From Methanosarcinales archaeon (GTDB taxonomy: Archaea; Halobacteriota; Methanosarcinia; Methanosarcinales; EX4572-44), in contig RXIJ01000040.1 in NCBI GenBank assembly GCA_004212095.1, forward strand, positions 1-36,455: 36,455 nucleotides of DNA. Direction: 5' to 3'. The translations under genes and the position numbers were made by a program. Positions 28,952 through 36,455 of this stretch are shown piece after piece. The notes beneath the pieces were generated by a model. It saw only the letters and a list, made by a program, of their open reading frames with translations. It did no database searches and was not told where the DNA came from. Every line of letters begins with the position of its first letter. Within the stretch, counting starts at the first letter, position 1.

Positions 28952-29056
28952 GTTTTGGTGATGATTCATTGTTCACGTTTTTGACGACTTGAAGACTCTG
29001 GCAAATCCTGATGCACATTAAAATCACAACTAGTCATGGATGGAACCAAATCATAA

Positions 29057-29367
29057 GGACTTCGCCCAATATTTTATTGTGTTCCCTCGATTTATCGTGA
29101 TTCGTTTTTTATCCGAACACGCGTGGAAGAATGTTATATGCGTTCGATCTCGGAAACAGTCCAAACGATTGTGAAATGCCGGTTTGGCACAGCCGCTCGA
29201 GGAAAAGACTTAATTCACGGAAGGAGACTGAAACCCGGCTGAAGCTTGTGGGGCACAATATCCGAAGAATAGGATATCCGGAGGTTATGGGGACGTGGTG
29301 TCGCACTGGTGCAGGCATGGATATTCATGAATTTCGCCCCAAAGCCCAAAGAATAGATAAATATTAA
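29057..29367 (+). pseudogene. IS5/IS4-like transposase C-terminal remnant, frameshifted
   Basis: Two overlapping frames give the end of a DDE transposase. Frame one (29057-29242) has YMRSISETVQTIVKCRFGTA, where the Glu of SISET would be the last of the DDE triad. It then ends, while a second frame (to 29367) continues RKRLNSRKETETRLKLVGHN and IRRIGYPEV, the usual C-terminal end. The junction is at about 29190-29205. The N-terminal two thirds and the terminal repeats are absent. The preceding 28838-29056 holds no gene that I can see. Confidence 0.5.
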
Positions 29368-29490
29368 TATTCAAAAATAACCTGAATTATGTTTCACTCA
29401 TAATTGTCCAATGAAATACTTGATATGGGAAGAAATTTATGTATGGTGAAAGTTATTGGAATGACTATAAATATTTGGAAGGAATTAAAA

Positions 29491-30729
29491 ATGGCCAGTT
29501 ATATTACAAATGTTGATCCCGAGATTGCAGAAATCATGCGGCTTGAAATAGAAAAGCAGGAGCATAAGATCAATCTTATTGCATCAGAGAATTATATAAG
29601 CAAAGCAATAATGGAAGCGCAGGGTTCCGTAATGACCAATAAATATGCAGAAGGCTACCCGGGCAAGAGGTACTACGGTGGTTGTGAGTACGTAGACATG
29701 GCAGAAAACCTTGCCATAGAGCGGGCAAAGCAACTCTTTGGTGCGGAGCATGTGAACGTGCAGCCCCACTCTGGTACTTCTGCAAACATGGCAGTCTACT
29801 TTGCAATGTTAGGCTTCAACGACACCATATTAAGTATGGATCTTTCGCATGGAGGGCACCTTTCACACGGCAGTCCTGTGAGTTTTTCAGGTAAGTTCTA
29901 CAAGGTCGTACCATACGGCGTGGATAAAAAAACAGAGACCATCAACTATGACAATCTTGCTGAACTTGCCCGTACCCATAAGCCAAAACTTATTGTAGCG
30001 GGTGCAAGTGCATATCCAAGACTTCTTGATTTTAAACGATTCAGAGAGATTGCAGATGATGTTGGTGCCTATTTGATGGCAGATATCGCACACATCGCAG
30101 GGCTGATTGCAGCAGGTGTGCATCCGAGCCCAGTACCTTATGCTGATTTTGTTACCACTACCACGCATAAAACACTGAGAGGGGCACGTGGCGGCGTAAT
30201 CTTATGCAAAGAAGAACATGCGAAAATAATTGATAAGACGATCTTTCCTGGCATCCAGGGTGGGCCACTCATGCACGCAATTGCAGCAAAGGCAGTAACC
30301 TTCAAAGAGGCACAGACGCCAGCATTTGTAGAATACCAGAAACAAATCGTTAAAAATGCGAAAGCTGTAGCAGAAGAACTGGATAATAATGGTATGCGTT
30401 TGGTAGCAGGTGGTACCGACACTCACCTCATGCTGGTTGATCTTACAGAATACGACCTAACTGGTAAAGATGCAGAAGCCTTTCTTAGTAAAGTTGACAT
30501 TATATTAAATAAGAACACCATTCCCTTCGAGACCAGAGGGCCTTTTATCACGAGTGGTATTCGAGTCGGCACTCCGGCAGTAACCACCAGGGGAATGAAG
30601 GAAGATGAAATGCGCATCATAGCAGACTGTATATCAGATGCAATCCATAATCGTTATGATGCAGCAAAACTAGAGCACATAAGTGATCAGGTGCATGAAC
30701 TCTGCAAACAATATCCGGTATTAGTTTAG
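29491..30729 (+). CDS. glyA: Serine hydroxymethyltransferase
   Basis: 412 aa from ATG 29491. I chose this over the longer open frame (from 29404) because GGAAGGA lies 7 bases upstream and the product then begins [19 protein letters not shown] at the family's normal N-terminus. PLP enzyme that interconverts serine and glycine with a one-carbon carrier (folate or, in most methanogens, tetrahydromethanopterin). Seen: [33 protein letters not shown] and the PLP-lysine motif [14 protein letters not shown]. folD starts 13 bases after the stop and a pterin-synthesis gene lies beyond the inserted IscB element, so this was probably one one-carbon cluster. Confidence 0.96.
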   Translation: MASYITNVDPEIAEIMRLEIEKQEHKINLIASENYISKAIMEAQGSVMTNKYAEGYPGKRYYGGCEYVDMAENLAIERAKQLFGAEHVNVQPHSGTSANMAVYFAMLGFNDTILSMDLSHGGHLSHGSPVSFSGKFYKVVPYGVDKKTETINYDNLAELARTHKPKLIVAGASAYPRLLDFKRFREIADDVGAYLMADIAHIAGLIAAGVHPSPVPYADFVTTTTHKTLRGARGGVILCKEEHAKIIDKTIFPGIQGGPLMHAIAAKAVTFKEAQTPAFVEYQKQIVKNAKAVAEELDNNGMRLVAGGTDTHLMLVDLTEYDLTGKDAEAFLSKVDIILNKNTIPFETRGPFITSGIRVGTPAVTTRGMKEDEMRIIADCISDAIHNRYDAAKLEHISDQVHELCKQYPVLV

Positions 30730-30742
30730 GAAATGGTTTGGA

Positions 30743-31630
30743 ATGCAGAACGATGAGGTAATGGATCCACGAATAATCGATGGGCGAGGGATAGCTGCTA
30801 AAATCGAAGACCATGTTAAAAGAGAAGTTGAAAAACTTAAAGAAAAAGGCATCCAGCCAACTGTTGCAACCATACTTGTCGGAGAGCATCCACCTTCCAA
30901 GCTTTACGTCAAGCTGAAAGAGTGGGCATGCAAACGTGCAGGCATTCGATCAGAAGATCACAAGTGCAGTGAAGATGCGACGAAGGAGGAGATTATTAAC
31001 CTCATAGCTGAACTGAATAATCGAGTTGAGATAAACGGCATTCTGGTGGAGCTACCACTGCCGGAACATATCGATGAACATGAGGTAATGTCTGCAATCA
31101 AACCTTCAAAGGATGTGGATGGGTTTCATCCATTAAATATGGGAAGTATGTTGATAGGCAAGGAAGGGTTTGTGCCATGTACATCAGAAGGCATCATCCG
31201 TGCCCTGGAAGAATATCATATCGAGGTGCTCGGCAAAAACGTGGTGGTTGTGGGCCACAGCAATGTGGTGGGAAAACCCACATCAATCATGCTATTAAAT
31301 CGAAATGCTACTGTTGAAATATGTCATGTGTATACCCAAAATCTTAAGGAGCATACACTTCGAGCAGACATATTGATTGTAGCGACAGGTGTGAAAGGCC
31401 TGATAACAAAAGATATGGTAAAGAAAGGTGTTATCATCTTCGATGTAGGGGTCACATGGGTTGGTGAGAAAGTCTACGGGGATGTGAACTTTGATAGTGT
31501 CATCGAAAAAGTGAAACTGATATCCCCGGTTCCCGGTGGTGTTGGGCCGATGACTATTGCTATACTGATGGAGCACACAATAGAGGCTGCAAAACTCCAG
31601 CACAACTTACGGTCACGTACCCCGTTCTAA
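30743..31630 (+). CDS. folD: Methylene-tetrahydrofolate dehydrogenase / cyclohydrolase
   Basis: 295 aa; ATG 30743 follows TAGGA by 11 bases (an alternative ATG at 30761 would give the usual MDPRIIDGR start). Oxidises methylene-tetrahydrofolate to formyl-tetrahydrofolate. Catalytic Tyr-x3-Lys in PSKLYVKLKEWA, VELPLPEHI (usually VQLPLP), PSKDVDGFHP, NAD(P) motif GHSNVVGKP and the closing PVPGGVGPMTIAILMEHT are present. Among archaea FolD is patchy; with GlyA upstream it implies that some C1 units are carried on folate. The carrier cannot be read from sequence. Confidence 0.95.
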   Translation: MQNDEVMDPRIIDGRGIAAKIEDHVKREVEKLKEKGIQPTVATILVGEHPPSKLYVKLKEWACKRAGIRSEDHKCSEDATKEEIINLIAELNNRVEINGILVELPLPEHIDEHEVMSAIKPSKDVDGFHPLNMGSMLIGKEGFVPCTSEGIIRALEEYHIEVLGKNVVVVGHSNVVGKPTSIMLLNRNATVEICHVYTQNLKEHTLRADILIVATGVKGLITKDMVKKGVIIFDVGVTWVGEKVYGDVNFDSVIEKVKLISPVPGGVGPMTIAILMEHTIEAAKLQHNLRSRTPF

Positions 31631-31684
31631 AAAGCGATGCATGAAGCTTCTACGTGATTAGGCGGCTTTGAAAAAGTATGGCAG

Positions 31685-31880
31685 AAGAAGAAAAGCAGAA
31701 GTTAGGAAAATGGATCACACCCTGGGATGCTGCTCAAGTCCCATGCTCTGTGGCTGATGGATTAAACAGAGGTGAGAGGGTAGCTTCGGTGTCCATCGGC
31801 GTAAAAACATTTCCTAACAGCGCCTATGAGCAGGAACGCTCTGGCAAGAGCGGACAGGACGTGCGAGTACCTGTCTCAAA
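31685..31880 (+). ncRNA. Candidate omega RNA (HEARO-type guide RNA of IscB)
   Basis: Stems that can form: GTTAGGAAAATG (31701-31712) with CATTTCCTAAC (31808-31818); within it ACACC/GGTGT (31717-31721 and 31788-31792), TGGGA/TCCCA (31723-31727 and 31739-31743) and CTCTGT/ACAGAG (31746-31751 and 31766-31771). Next come a hairpin CGCTCT-GGCA-AGAGCG (31837-31852) and GACAGG/CCTGTC (31853-31858 and 31870-31875). The CACCCTGGGA segment resembles known IscB omega RNA. It lies where omega RNAs lie, just 5' of iscB and overlapping its start; a guide would be the bases just before 31701. Ends estimated. Confidence 0.65.
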
Positions 31881-33115
31881 CATGCGTGGTGAGCCTTTGA
31901 TGCCAACAACGGCAAGGAAAGCGAGGAAATTTCTGGAGCAAGGTAAAGCAAAAGTAGTGGGCTACAATCCATTCACAATACAGCTTTTGTATGGAACCGG
32001 GGAAACGAAACAAGAAATTGTGTTAGGTGTAGATGCTGGTTATGCGCATATTGGATACAGCGCAGTAACAGCGAAAGAAGAGTTAATATCGGGTGAACTG
32101 GAATTAAGAACTGATATAAAGCGTCTTTTAGATAAACGAAGAGCGTACCGAAGGACAAAGCGGAACAGATTATGGTATAGAAAACCGCGTTTTCTAAATC
32201 GTGGTAAGGAAGGATGGTTAGCACCATCGATAAAGCACAAATTAAAGAGTCACATAAAACTAATAGAGCGGTTAAACTCAATAATACCGATAACAAAGAT
32301 AGTAGTAGAAGTAGCGAGTTTTGACACGCAGAAGATGCAGAACCATGAGATAACTGGGATAGAATACCAGCAGGGTACGCTACAAGGCTATAACGTTAGA
32401 AACTATTTACTTGAAAAATGGAAGAGAAAATGCGCCTACTGCGGTCAGGCGAATGTGCCCTTGGAAGTAGAGCACATAATCCCAAAATCACGCGGTGGCA
32501 GTGACAGAGTGTCAAACTTAACTATCGCATGTCATAAGTGCAACGATGAGAAGGGAACACAAACAGCAGCAGAATTTGGACGTTTGGGAATACAAAATAA
32601 AGCAAAAAAACCTTTAAAATCCGCCGCGTTTATGAACATAATCAGGTGGAAAGTAGTAGACCATTTCAAGTGCAAATGGACGTACGGACATAAAACGAAA
32701 TACGGACGGATAAAAGCAGGTTTGGATAAGAGCCACATAAACGATGCATTCATTATCGCAGGAGGTAAAACGCAAAAACACACGGGAAAAAATATAATAG
32801 AGAAACAAGTCAGGCGACAGAACAGAAGCTTATATAAGGCAAATATACAAAAAGGCGGTATGTTAAAGCGGAATACGGTAAAAGAAGTAAAAGAGTTCAG
32901 GAGGTTTGATAAAGTGGAGTACAAAAACAAAGAATTCTTTATTTTTGGATTGAGAAGCAGTGGATATTTCAATCTAAAGAATATCGAAGGCGAAAAGGTA
33001 ACAGATTCCGTAAGCCTTAAAAAATTAACATTTATAGAGCGAGCAAGAGGAAAAATAGCAGAGGTGAGAAGGGCAATTCCTCCATGTGCTGAAGCACATA
33101 GTCTCCTTGCCAGTG
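31685..33115 (+). mobile_element. IscB (IS200/IS605-related) element
   Basis: Bounded on the left by the candidate omega RNA and on the right by a 6-bp hairpin (ATGTGC/GCACAT, loop TGAA, 33084-33099) inside the sequence AATTCCTCC...CTCCTTGCC typical of IS200/IS605 right ends. It carries iscB only, no tnpA transposase, so it depends on a helper or is immobile. It lies between folD and the DHPS-like gene. Left boundary is estimated. Confidence 0.6.
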
Positions 33116-33120
33116 GTTGA
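31861..33120 (+). CDS. iscB: IscB RNA-guided endonuclease
   Basis: 419 aa from GTG 31861, giving VRVPVSNMRGEPLMP, 15 residues that align with the standard IscB start before and through the PLMP motif. The frame is open to ATG 31678, but those codons coincide with the structured RNA and are probably not translated. Domains: PLMP; RuvC-I (VLGVDAG, Asp58); arginine-rich bridge helix (RRAYRRTKRNR, about 93-103); RuvC-II (VVEVASFD, Glu150); HNH (CAYC...VEHIIPKSRGGS, His205, Asn219, CHKC zinc knuckle); RuvC-III (KSHINDA, His292, Asp295); C-terminal DNA/TAM-contact region. All catalytic residues look intact. The end of the frame runs through the right-end hairpin, and its stop overlaps the next ATG. 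Confidence 0.92.
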   Translation: MRVPVSNMRGEPLMPTTARKARKFLEQGKAKVVGYNPFTIQLLYGTGETKQEIVLGVDAGYAHIGYSAVTAKEELISGELELRTDIKRLLDKRRAYRRTKRNRLWYRKPRFLNRGKEGWLAPSIKHKLKSHIKLIERLNSIIPITKIVVEVASFDTQKMQNHEITGIEYQQGTLQGYNVRNYLLEKWKRKCAYCGQANVPLEVEHIIPKSRGGSDRVSNLTIACHKCNDEKGTQTAAEFGRLGIQNKAKKPLKSAAFMNIIRWKVVDHFKCKWTYGHKTKYGRIKAGLDKSHINDAFIIAGGKTQKHTGKNIIEKQVRRQNRSLYKANIQKGGMLKRNTVKEVKEFRRFDKVEYKNKEFFIFGLRSSGYFNLKNIEGEKVTDSVSLKKLTFIERARGKIAEVRRAIPPCAEAHSLLASG

Positions 33121-33938
33121 TGACTGATGTAAACATTTCCGGTTTGAACGTTGGAGATAAACATCCTGTCAGGATTATGGGTGTAATCAACCTCAGTGTA
33201 GAATCCTTTTACAAGCAATCAGTTGTTAAACCCGATCTTCTTATTCAAACGGTTCAGCAGATGATACAGGATGGTGCTGAAATAATAGATATCGGGGGAA
33301 GGTCCACATGGCCACCTGCTCCACAGATCACTGTATCAAGTGAATATCGTCGAGTCATCCCGGCAATTGAAAAAATACGAGAAGTAACGGAAATTCCAGT
33401 ATCCATTGATACCATGTACTCACAGATTGCAAGAGATGCACTTAATCTTGGTGCAGATCTGATAAACGACGTGAGCGGCTTTACCGGTGACAGTAATATG
33501 AGCCGGGTTACAGCAGAATATGATTGCCCGGTCATGCTAATGGCAAGCAGAAACAAGCCAGGAGACGTGGTCGGTGTTGCTGACACTCTTGACGCACTCT
33601 CAAAGATTATCCGGAATGCAGAAGAAAATGGAGTCGGGAGCGATCGCATCATCCTTGATCCGGCAATCGGACGCTGGTGTGAGATGCGAACCACCGAACA
33701 TGATCTTGAAATTATCAAGAATTTTAAACGCTTCACGGTCTTTCAAAAGCCTTTGCTTGCTGCACTCTCAAGGAAATCTTTCGTAGGTGATGTGCTTGGA
33801 AAAGCACCGGGGGAACGCCTATATGGAAGCATTGCCGCAACTGCAATTGCGGTATGCGCGGGAGCTAATGTCATCAGAACGCATGATGTGGCAGCAACGG
33901 TTGATGCTGTACGCATGGCAGAGAAATTATGCAAGTAA
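33120..33938 (+). CDS. folP: Dihydropteroate synthase-like protein
   Basis: 272 aa from ATG 33120, overlapping the iscB stop. DHPS TIM-barrel motifs: RIMGVINLSVESFY (the family's MGILNVTPDSF, altered), IIDIGGRSTWP, SIDTMYSQIARDALNLGADL with INDVSGF, and LAALSRKSFVG, followed by IRTHDV at the end. It couples a pterin to an arylamine in folate or methanopterin synthesis; archaeal members act in the methanopterin branch. The insertion of the IscB element replaced its natural upstream sequence, so expression may depend on the element or on readthrough from folD. Confidence 0.85.
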   Translation: MTDVNISGLNVGDKHPVRIMGVINLSVESFYKQSVVKPDLLIQTVQQMIQDGAEIIDIGGRSTWPPAPQITVSSEYRRVIPAIEKIREVTEIPVSIDTMYSQIARDALNLGADLINDVSGFTGDSNMSRVTAEYDCPVMLMASRNKPGDVVGVADTLDALSKIIRNAEENGVGSDRIILDPAIGRWCEMRTTEHDLEIIKNFKRFTVFQKPLLAALSRKSFVGDVLGKAPGERLYGSIAATAIAVCAGANVIRTHDVAATVDAVRMAEKLCK

Positions 33939-34090
33939 GTAATTATCCTGCCTTCAGAAATGTAAGCAGTATCCACACGTGTTCGGTTAAAAATGACAGA
34001 GACCATGCGAAATATCTGGTCAGTCGTAACAAAGATATTTAAGTTATCTCAAATAACATGGGATATAAGATCAATAGAAGCATGTAATAT

Positions 34091-34252
34091 ATGAACACAA
34101 AAATATTAACAGTAATTTTACTGGTAGCATTTACCATACCTTTGGCGTCTGCAGACTGGTCCCAGTTCCACCATGACCCAGAGCGCACAGGAAACGCGAG
34201 CAGGGGAGAAGGCAGTGTAAGCGTCCAGGTCTTTAGCGTATCTCGAATTTGA
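34091..34252 (+). pseudogene. Truncated secreted protein (signal peptide and start of PQQ-like repeat protein)
   Basis: 53 codons: a clear signal peptide (MNTKILTVILLVAFTIPLAS-A) then DWSQFHHDPERTGNAS, the start seen in PQQ-type beta-propeller exported proteins (ADWxQFxxDxxRTG). It then runs out of homology and stops within the 3' end of the convergent gene. The rest of the propeller is missing, so it is a 5' remnant left by a deletion or rearrangement. Confidence 0.55.
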
Positions 34253-34700
34253 CGCCTATCTTAAACAATCTTTTCGTGGGTAGTTCAATCAGTGGGCATC
34301 CGGTTTGTACCTTTATCTCATGAATGATCCGATTAAGTTCCGCTCTGTTTGCTGCCGATATGGTAAACCAGATGTTGTAGTTCCCGCCCCGAAGATAGTT
34401 GTGTGAGACTTCCTCGTATTCGCTGATGATGTTTGCTACCTCACTAATTTTATCCTTTTCTGCTTTAACTGCGGCAAGAGTGCTTACACCCCCCGCATTT
34501 CTAGTGTTGATGATTGGTCCGATGCGTCTTATTACCCCCTCGGTAATTAGCCTTTCAATGCGCATCATAATCTCCTTTTCCGGGGTTCCAAGTTCTTCCC
34601 CTAATTTTTTGAAAGGTTGTTTTGCCAAAGGAAAGTCAAGCTGGATGAGATTTAACAGTTTTTTGTCCACCTCATCAAGAGCTACGAATTTACTTATCAT
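34233..34700 (-). CDS. Siroheme decarboxylase subunit (AhbA/AhbB, Lrp/AsnC-like)
   Basis: 155 aa. N-terminal Lrp-type helix-turn-helix fold (LDEVDKKLLNLIQLDFPLAK, then VIRRIGPIINTRNAGG), then an AsnC-like ligand domain with SHNYLRGGNYNIWFTISA, the signature of the AhbA/AhbB/NirDLGH group. Two such subunits jointly decarboxylate siroheme to didecarboxysiroheme in archaeal heme b and in heme d1 synthesis. Its ATG (34698-34700) lies inside the last codons of ahbD, so they are coupled. Only one of the two subunits is seen here; the closing LPTKRLFKIGVKF favours AhbA, but this is not certain. Confidence 0.85.
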   Translation of the reverse strand: MISKFVALDEVDKKLLNLIQLDFPLAKQPFKKLGEELGTPEKEIMMRIERLITEGVIRRIGPIINTRNAGGVSTLAAVKAEKDKISEVANIISEYEEVSHNYLRGGNYNIWFTISAANRAELNRIIHEIKVQTGCPLIELPTKRLFKIGVKFEIR

Positions 34701-35757
34701 TGGAACTCAACTTTTTAGGTATGTATGTGCAATACGGCTCTTCTGCAAGGTAGTCTCCGGTTTCAGCAAAAGCTCGTGCACGACAACCACTACATACCCT
34801 GCGATATTCACAGATGCCGCATTTGCCTTTAAGTTTGTTCACATCCCTTAAATCATTAAATATCTTCGACTGCTCCCATATTTTTTTGAATGACATTTCC
34901 CTGATGTTTCCAGCAATTACCGGAAGGAAACCACAGGGGCATACCTCGCCAGTGTGAGATACAAAGCAAAAACCAGTCCCACCAAGGCAGCCCTTAGTTA
35001 CAGCTTCAAAACCATGTGTCTGTACTGTGATTTTTATGCCATCCTCTTTTGCCCGCTTTCGCATAATTCTGAAATAATGTGGTGCACAGGTTGCTTTTAC
35101 CTGCATTTGACTGTTACTTAGATAGTTAACATCATACACCCAGTTAAGCACGTGTTCGTACTCATCCGGAGGAATTTCATCACCTTCAATCGCGTTGCCT
35201 CGTCCGGTTGGAACCAGCATAAATACATGCAGTGCTTTTGCCCCAATACTTAGGGCAAAATCATAGATCTTTGTAACTTCTTTGATATTATGCCTGGTAA
35301 TCGTTGTATTAACCTGAAACTCGATACCTGCTTTCTTTAGTTCATCAATACCATGTAGCGATGCTTCGAAGCTTCCGGGCATACCTCGGAATCTATCATG
35401 TATTTCCGCAGAAGACCCGTCAATACTCACACTCACGCGCTTGATACCTGCCTCTCGCATTTTGCGTGCAACCTCCTTTGTAACCAGCGTTCCGTTGGTG
35501 GCAAGCACTACGCGAAGTCCTTTATCTGTCCCGTATCGTGCAATTTCAAATACATCTTCCCGTACAAGCGGTTCGCCACCTGTTAGAATCAGAATTGGCT
35601 TGCCGTAGTCTACAAGTTCATCGATGAAATGCTTTGCTTCTCCAAGGGAAAGCTCATCAGTGTCTGGCTTTTCAGTGGCACTTCCCCGACAATGAATACA
35701 CCTGAGATTGCAGGCACAGGTAAGTTCCCATGCAATAAGTCGTGGTGGTTTAATCAA
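34690..35757 (-). CDS. ahbD: Heme b synthase AhbD (radical SAM, Fe-coproporphyrin decarboxylase)
   Basis: 355 aa. Radical-SAM Cys16-x3-Cys20-x2-Cys23 in CACNLRCIHCRG; SAM motif LTGGEPLVRED; the family lines VNTTITRHNIKEV, HVFMLVPTGRG and KATCAPHYFRIM, then GCLGGTGFCF with a SPASM-type Cys-rich end (CGICEYRRVCSGCRARAFAE). This matches AhbD, the last step of the siroheme-dependent heme pathway. Nearest alternatives are NirJ and AhbC, which differ in the ATCAPHYFRIM and C-terminal segments. The coupled AhbA/B gene lies downstream. Together with the iron-uptake operon it implies that this archaeon makes heme. Confidence 0.9.
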   Translation of the reverse strand: MIKPPRLIAWELTCACNLRCIHCRGSATEKPDTDELSLGEAKHFIDELVDYGKPILILTGGEPLVREDVFEIARYGTDKGLRVVLATNGTLVTKEVARKMREAGIKRVSVSIDGSSAEIHDRFRGMPGSFEASLHGIDELKKAGIEFQVNTTITRHNIKEVTKIYDFALSIGAKALHVFMLVPTGRGNAIEGDEIPPDEYEHVLNWVYDVNYLSNSQMQVKATCAPHYFRIMRKRAKEDGIKITVQTHGFEAVTKGCLGGTGFCFVSHTGEVCPCGFLPVIAGNIREMSFKKIWEQSKIFNDLRDVNKLKGKCGICEYRRVCSGCRARAFAETGDYLAEEPYCTYIPKKLSSNDK

Positions 35758-35801
35758 ATATGAACACCAGAGGTAGTATTATGCAGAGATTGTATTAAAT
35801 C

Positions 35802-36440
35802 TTACCTAAAACATTTAGTACTGAAGTATTTTAACAATCGCTCTTTTTTAATGTCCACTAACTTTTGCCTGATCACATGTTGCAGTGGTCGAATCTCTTT
35901 TTTTTTGGCACTTACCGGAAGAATTGTACCAAGCCACTGCTCCCACGGCGGAAGCATATTAAACTGCTCACCAACCGCATCCAGCAACTCGTCACGGTTC
36001 TCCCTTATTTTATCGATTTTATTTACTAGCAACTTTGTATCGATTGCAAGATCAGAGAGAAAATCATACATCTCAAGGTCAACTGGAATTTCTCCCTGGT
36101 TTAACCACCGATCAACTATATCAAGAAAAGACTTTGCATCCACTACCACAAAACCAAGCATAATACGGTCAGCATGATCCTCGATATAATGAACTATTTC
36201 ATCCTTTACCGCATTAATATATTTCTCTTCAACCCCACTAATAAAACCAAAACCTGGCATATCTGTGATAATCAAATCATCAAGCTCAAGGTTAAGCGGC
36301 TTTCGCGTGAGACCGGGCTTGCGTCCGGTCGGTACACTTCGCCCGGTTAAACACCTGATAAGACTGGATTTGCCAACGTTTGAGCGGCCAACGAATATGA
36401 TTTCAAGATTTGAATTGTTTTTTGTTTTAGGGGATTTCAT
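35802..36440 (-). CDS. engB: EngB-type GTPase (YihA/YsxC family)
   Basis: 212 aa. A P-loop GTPase of the TrmE-Era-EngA-YihA class: G1 GRSNVGKSS (18-26), a G2 region GRKPGLTRKP, G3 DMPGFG, G4 NKID and G5 SAKK. In bacteria EngB acts in large-subunit assembly; archaeal copies are less studied. The start ATG is 15 bases from the window edge and upstream sequence is unavailable. It reads toward ahbD in the same direction, 44 bases apart, and may share the transcript. Confidence 0.93.
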   Translation of the reverse strand: MKSPKTKNNSNLEIIFVGRSNVGKSSLIRCLTGRSVPTGRKPGLTRKPLNLELDDLIITDMPGFGFISGVEEKYINAVKDEIVHYIEDHADRIMLGFVVVDAKSFLDIVDRWLNQGEIPVDLEMYDFLSDLAIDTKLLVNKIDKIRENRDELLDAVGEQFNMLPPWEQWLGTILPVSAKKKEIRPLQHVIRQKLVDIKKERLLKYFSTKCFR

Positions 36441-36455
36441 GGTTATTTTCCATCC

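Noticed and set aside
29131-29367. 78-aa frame as an intact small gene
   Set aside because: Its second half joins the preceding frame as a transposase end; better read as a frameshifted remnant.
31678-31860. N-terminal 61-residue extension of IscB
   Set aside because: Coincides with the structured RNA; IscB homology begins at GTG 31861.

Overview
The window is archaeal. Evidence: an archaeal-type 16S-tRNA-Ala-23S-5S operon (16S opens TTCTGGTTGATCC and ends ATCACCTCCT), an Lsm protein, pantoate kinase, a geranylgeranyl reductase with its own ferredoxin, the archaeosine radical-SAM enzyme RaSEA, an Ahb-type heme pathway and a 'core' MetE methionine synthase. Together these point to a methanogen-related euryarchaeon (Methanosarcinales / Syntropharchaeia / ANME-1 type). 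That placement is inference; a 16S search would settle it. The length is that of a fosmid insert.

Layout. 1-940: a histidine-kinase-like ATPase cut by the left edge and a frameshifted STAS-like (DUF4325) partner, separated by a 30-bp perfect palindrome. 1.4-3.9 kb: secreted subtilisin-like protease with a C-terminal dockerin. 4.0-6.8 kb: iron-uptake operon (two FeoA, a FeoB split into GTPase and permease genes, a small membrane protein) behind a TTAGG-type dyad at its TATA box. 6.9-11.4 kb, minus strand: DNA alkyltransferase, geranylgeranyl reductase plus ferredoxin, GH15 glucoamylase-like enzyme, V4R protein. 12.0-17.2 kb: rRNA operon with recognisable processing stems. 17.3-21.9 kb: Lsm, Cys-rich winged-helix protein, ArgG, phosphodiesterase, CoaBC, pantoate kinase. 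21.9-23.5 kb: mobile-element debris, tRNA-Ala(GGC), RNase Z. 23.7-25.1 kb: a decayed membrane/coiled-coil gene. 25.4-28.8 kb: core MetE, sugar nucleotidyltransferase, RaSEA. 29.0-33.9 kb: transposase remnant, GlyA, FolD, an IscB element with a candidate omega RNA, dihydropteroate-synthase-like gene. 34.1-36.4 kb: truncated secreted protein, siroheme decarboxylase subunit, heme synthase AhbD, EngB.

Functional themes are iron uptake and heme synthesis, membrane-lipid saturation, CoA synthesis, one-carbon/pterin metabolism (GlyA, FolD, DHPS-like) and tRNA maturation and modification.

The most interesting non-genic signals are (i) a strongly structured RNA just upstream of, and partly inside, the apparent iscB reading frame, matching the omega-RNA position of IscB nucleases; (ii) a dispersed family of short hairpins, often with a GAA loop, found between genes and running into the 3' end of the GH15 gene, with two copies differing by a compensatory base-pair change; and (iii) a run of pseudogenes and insertion-sequence scars.
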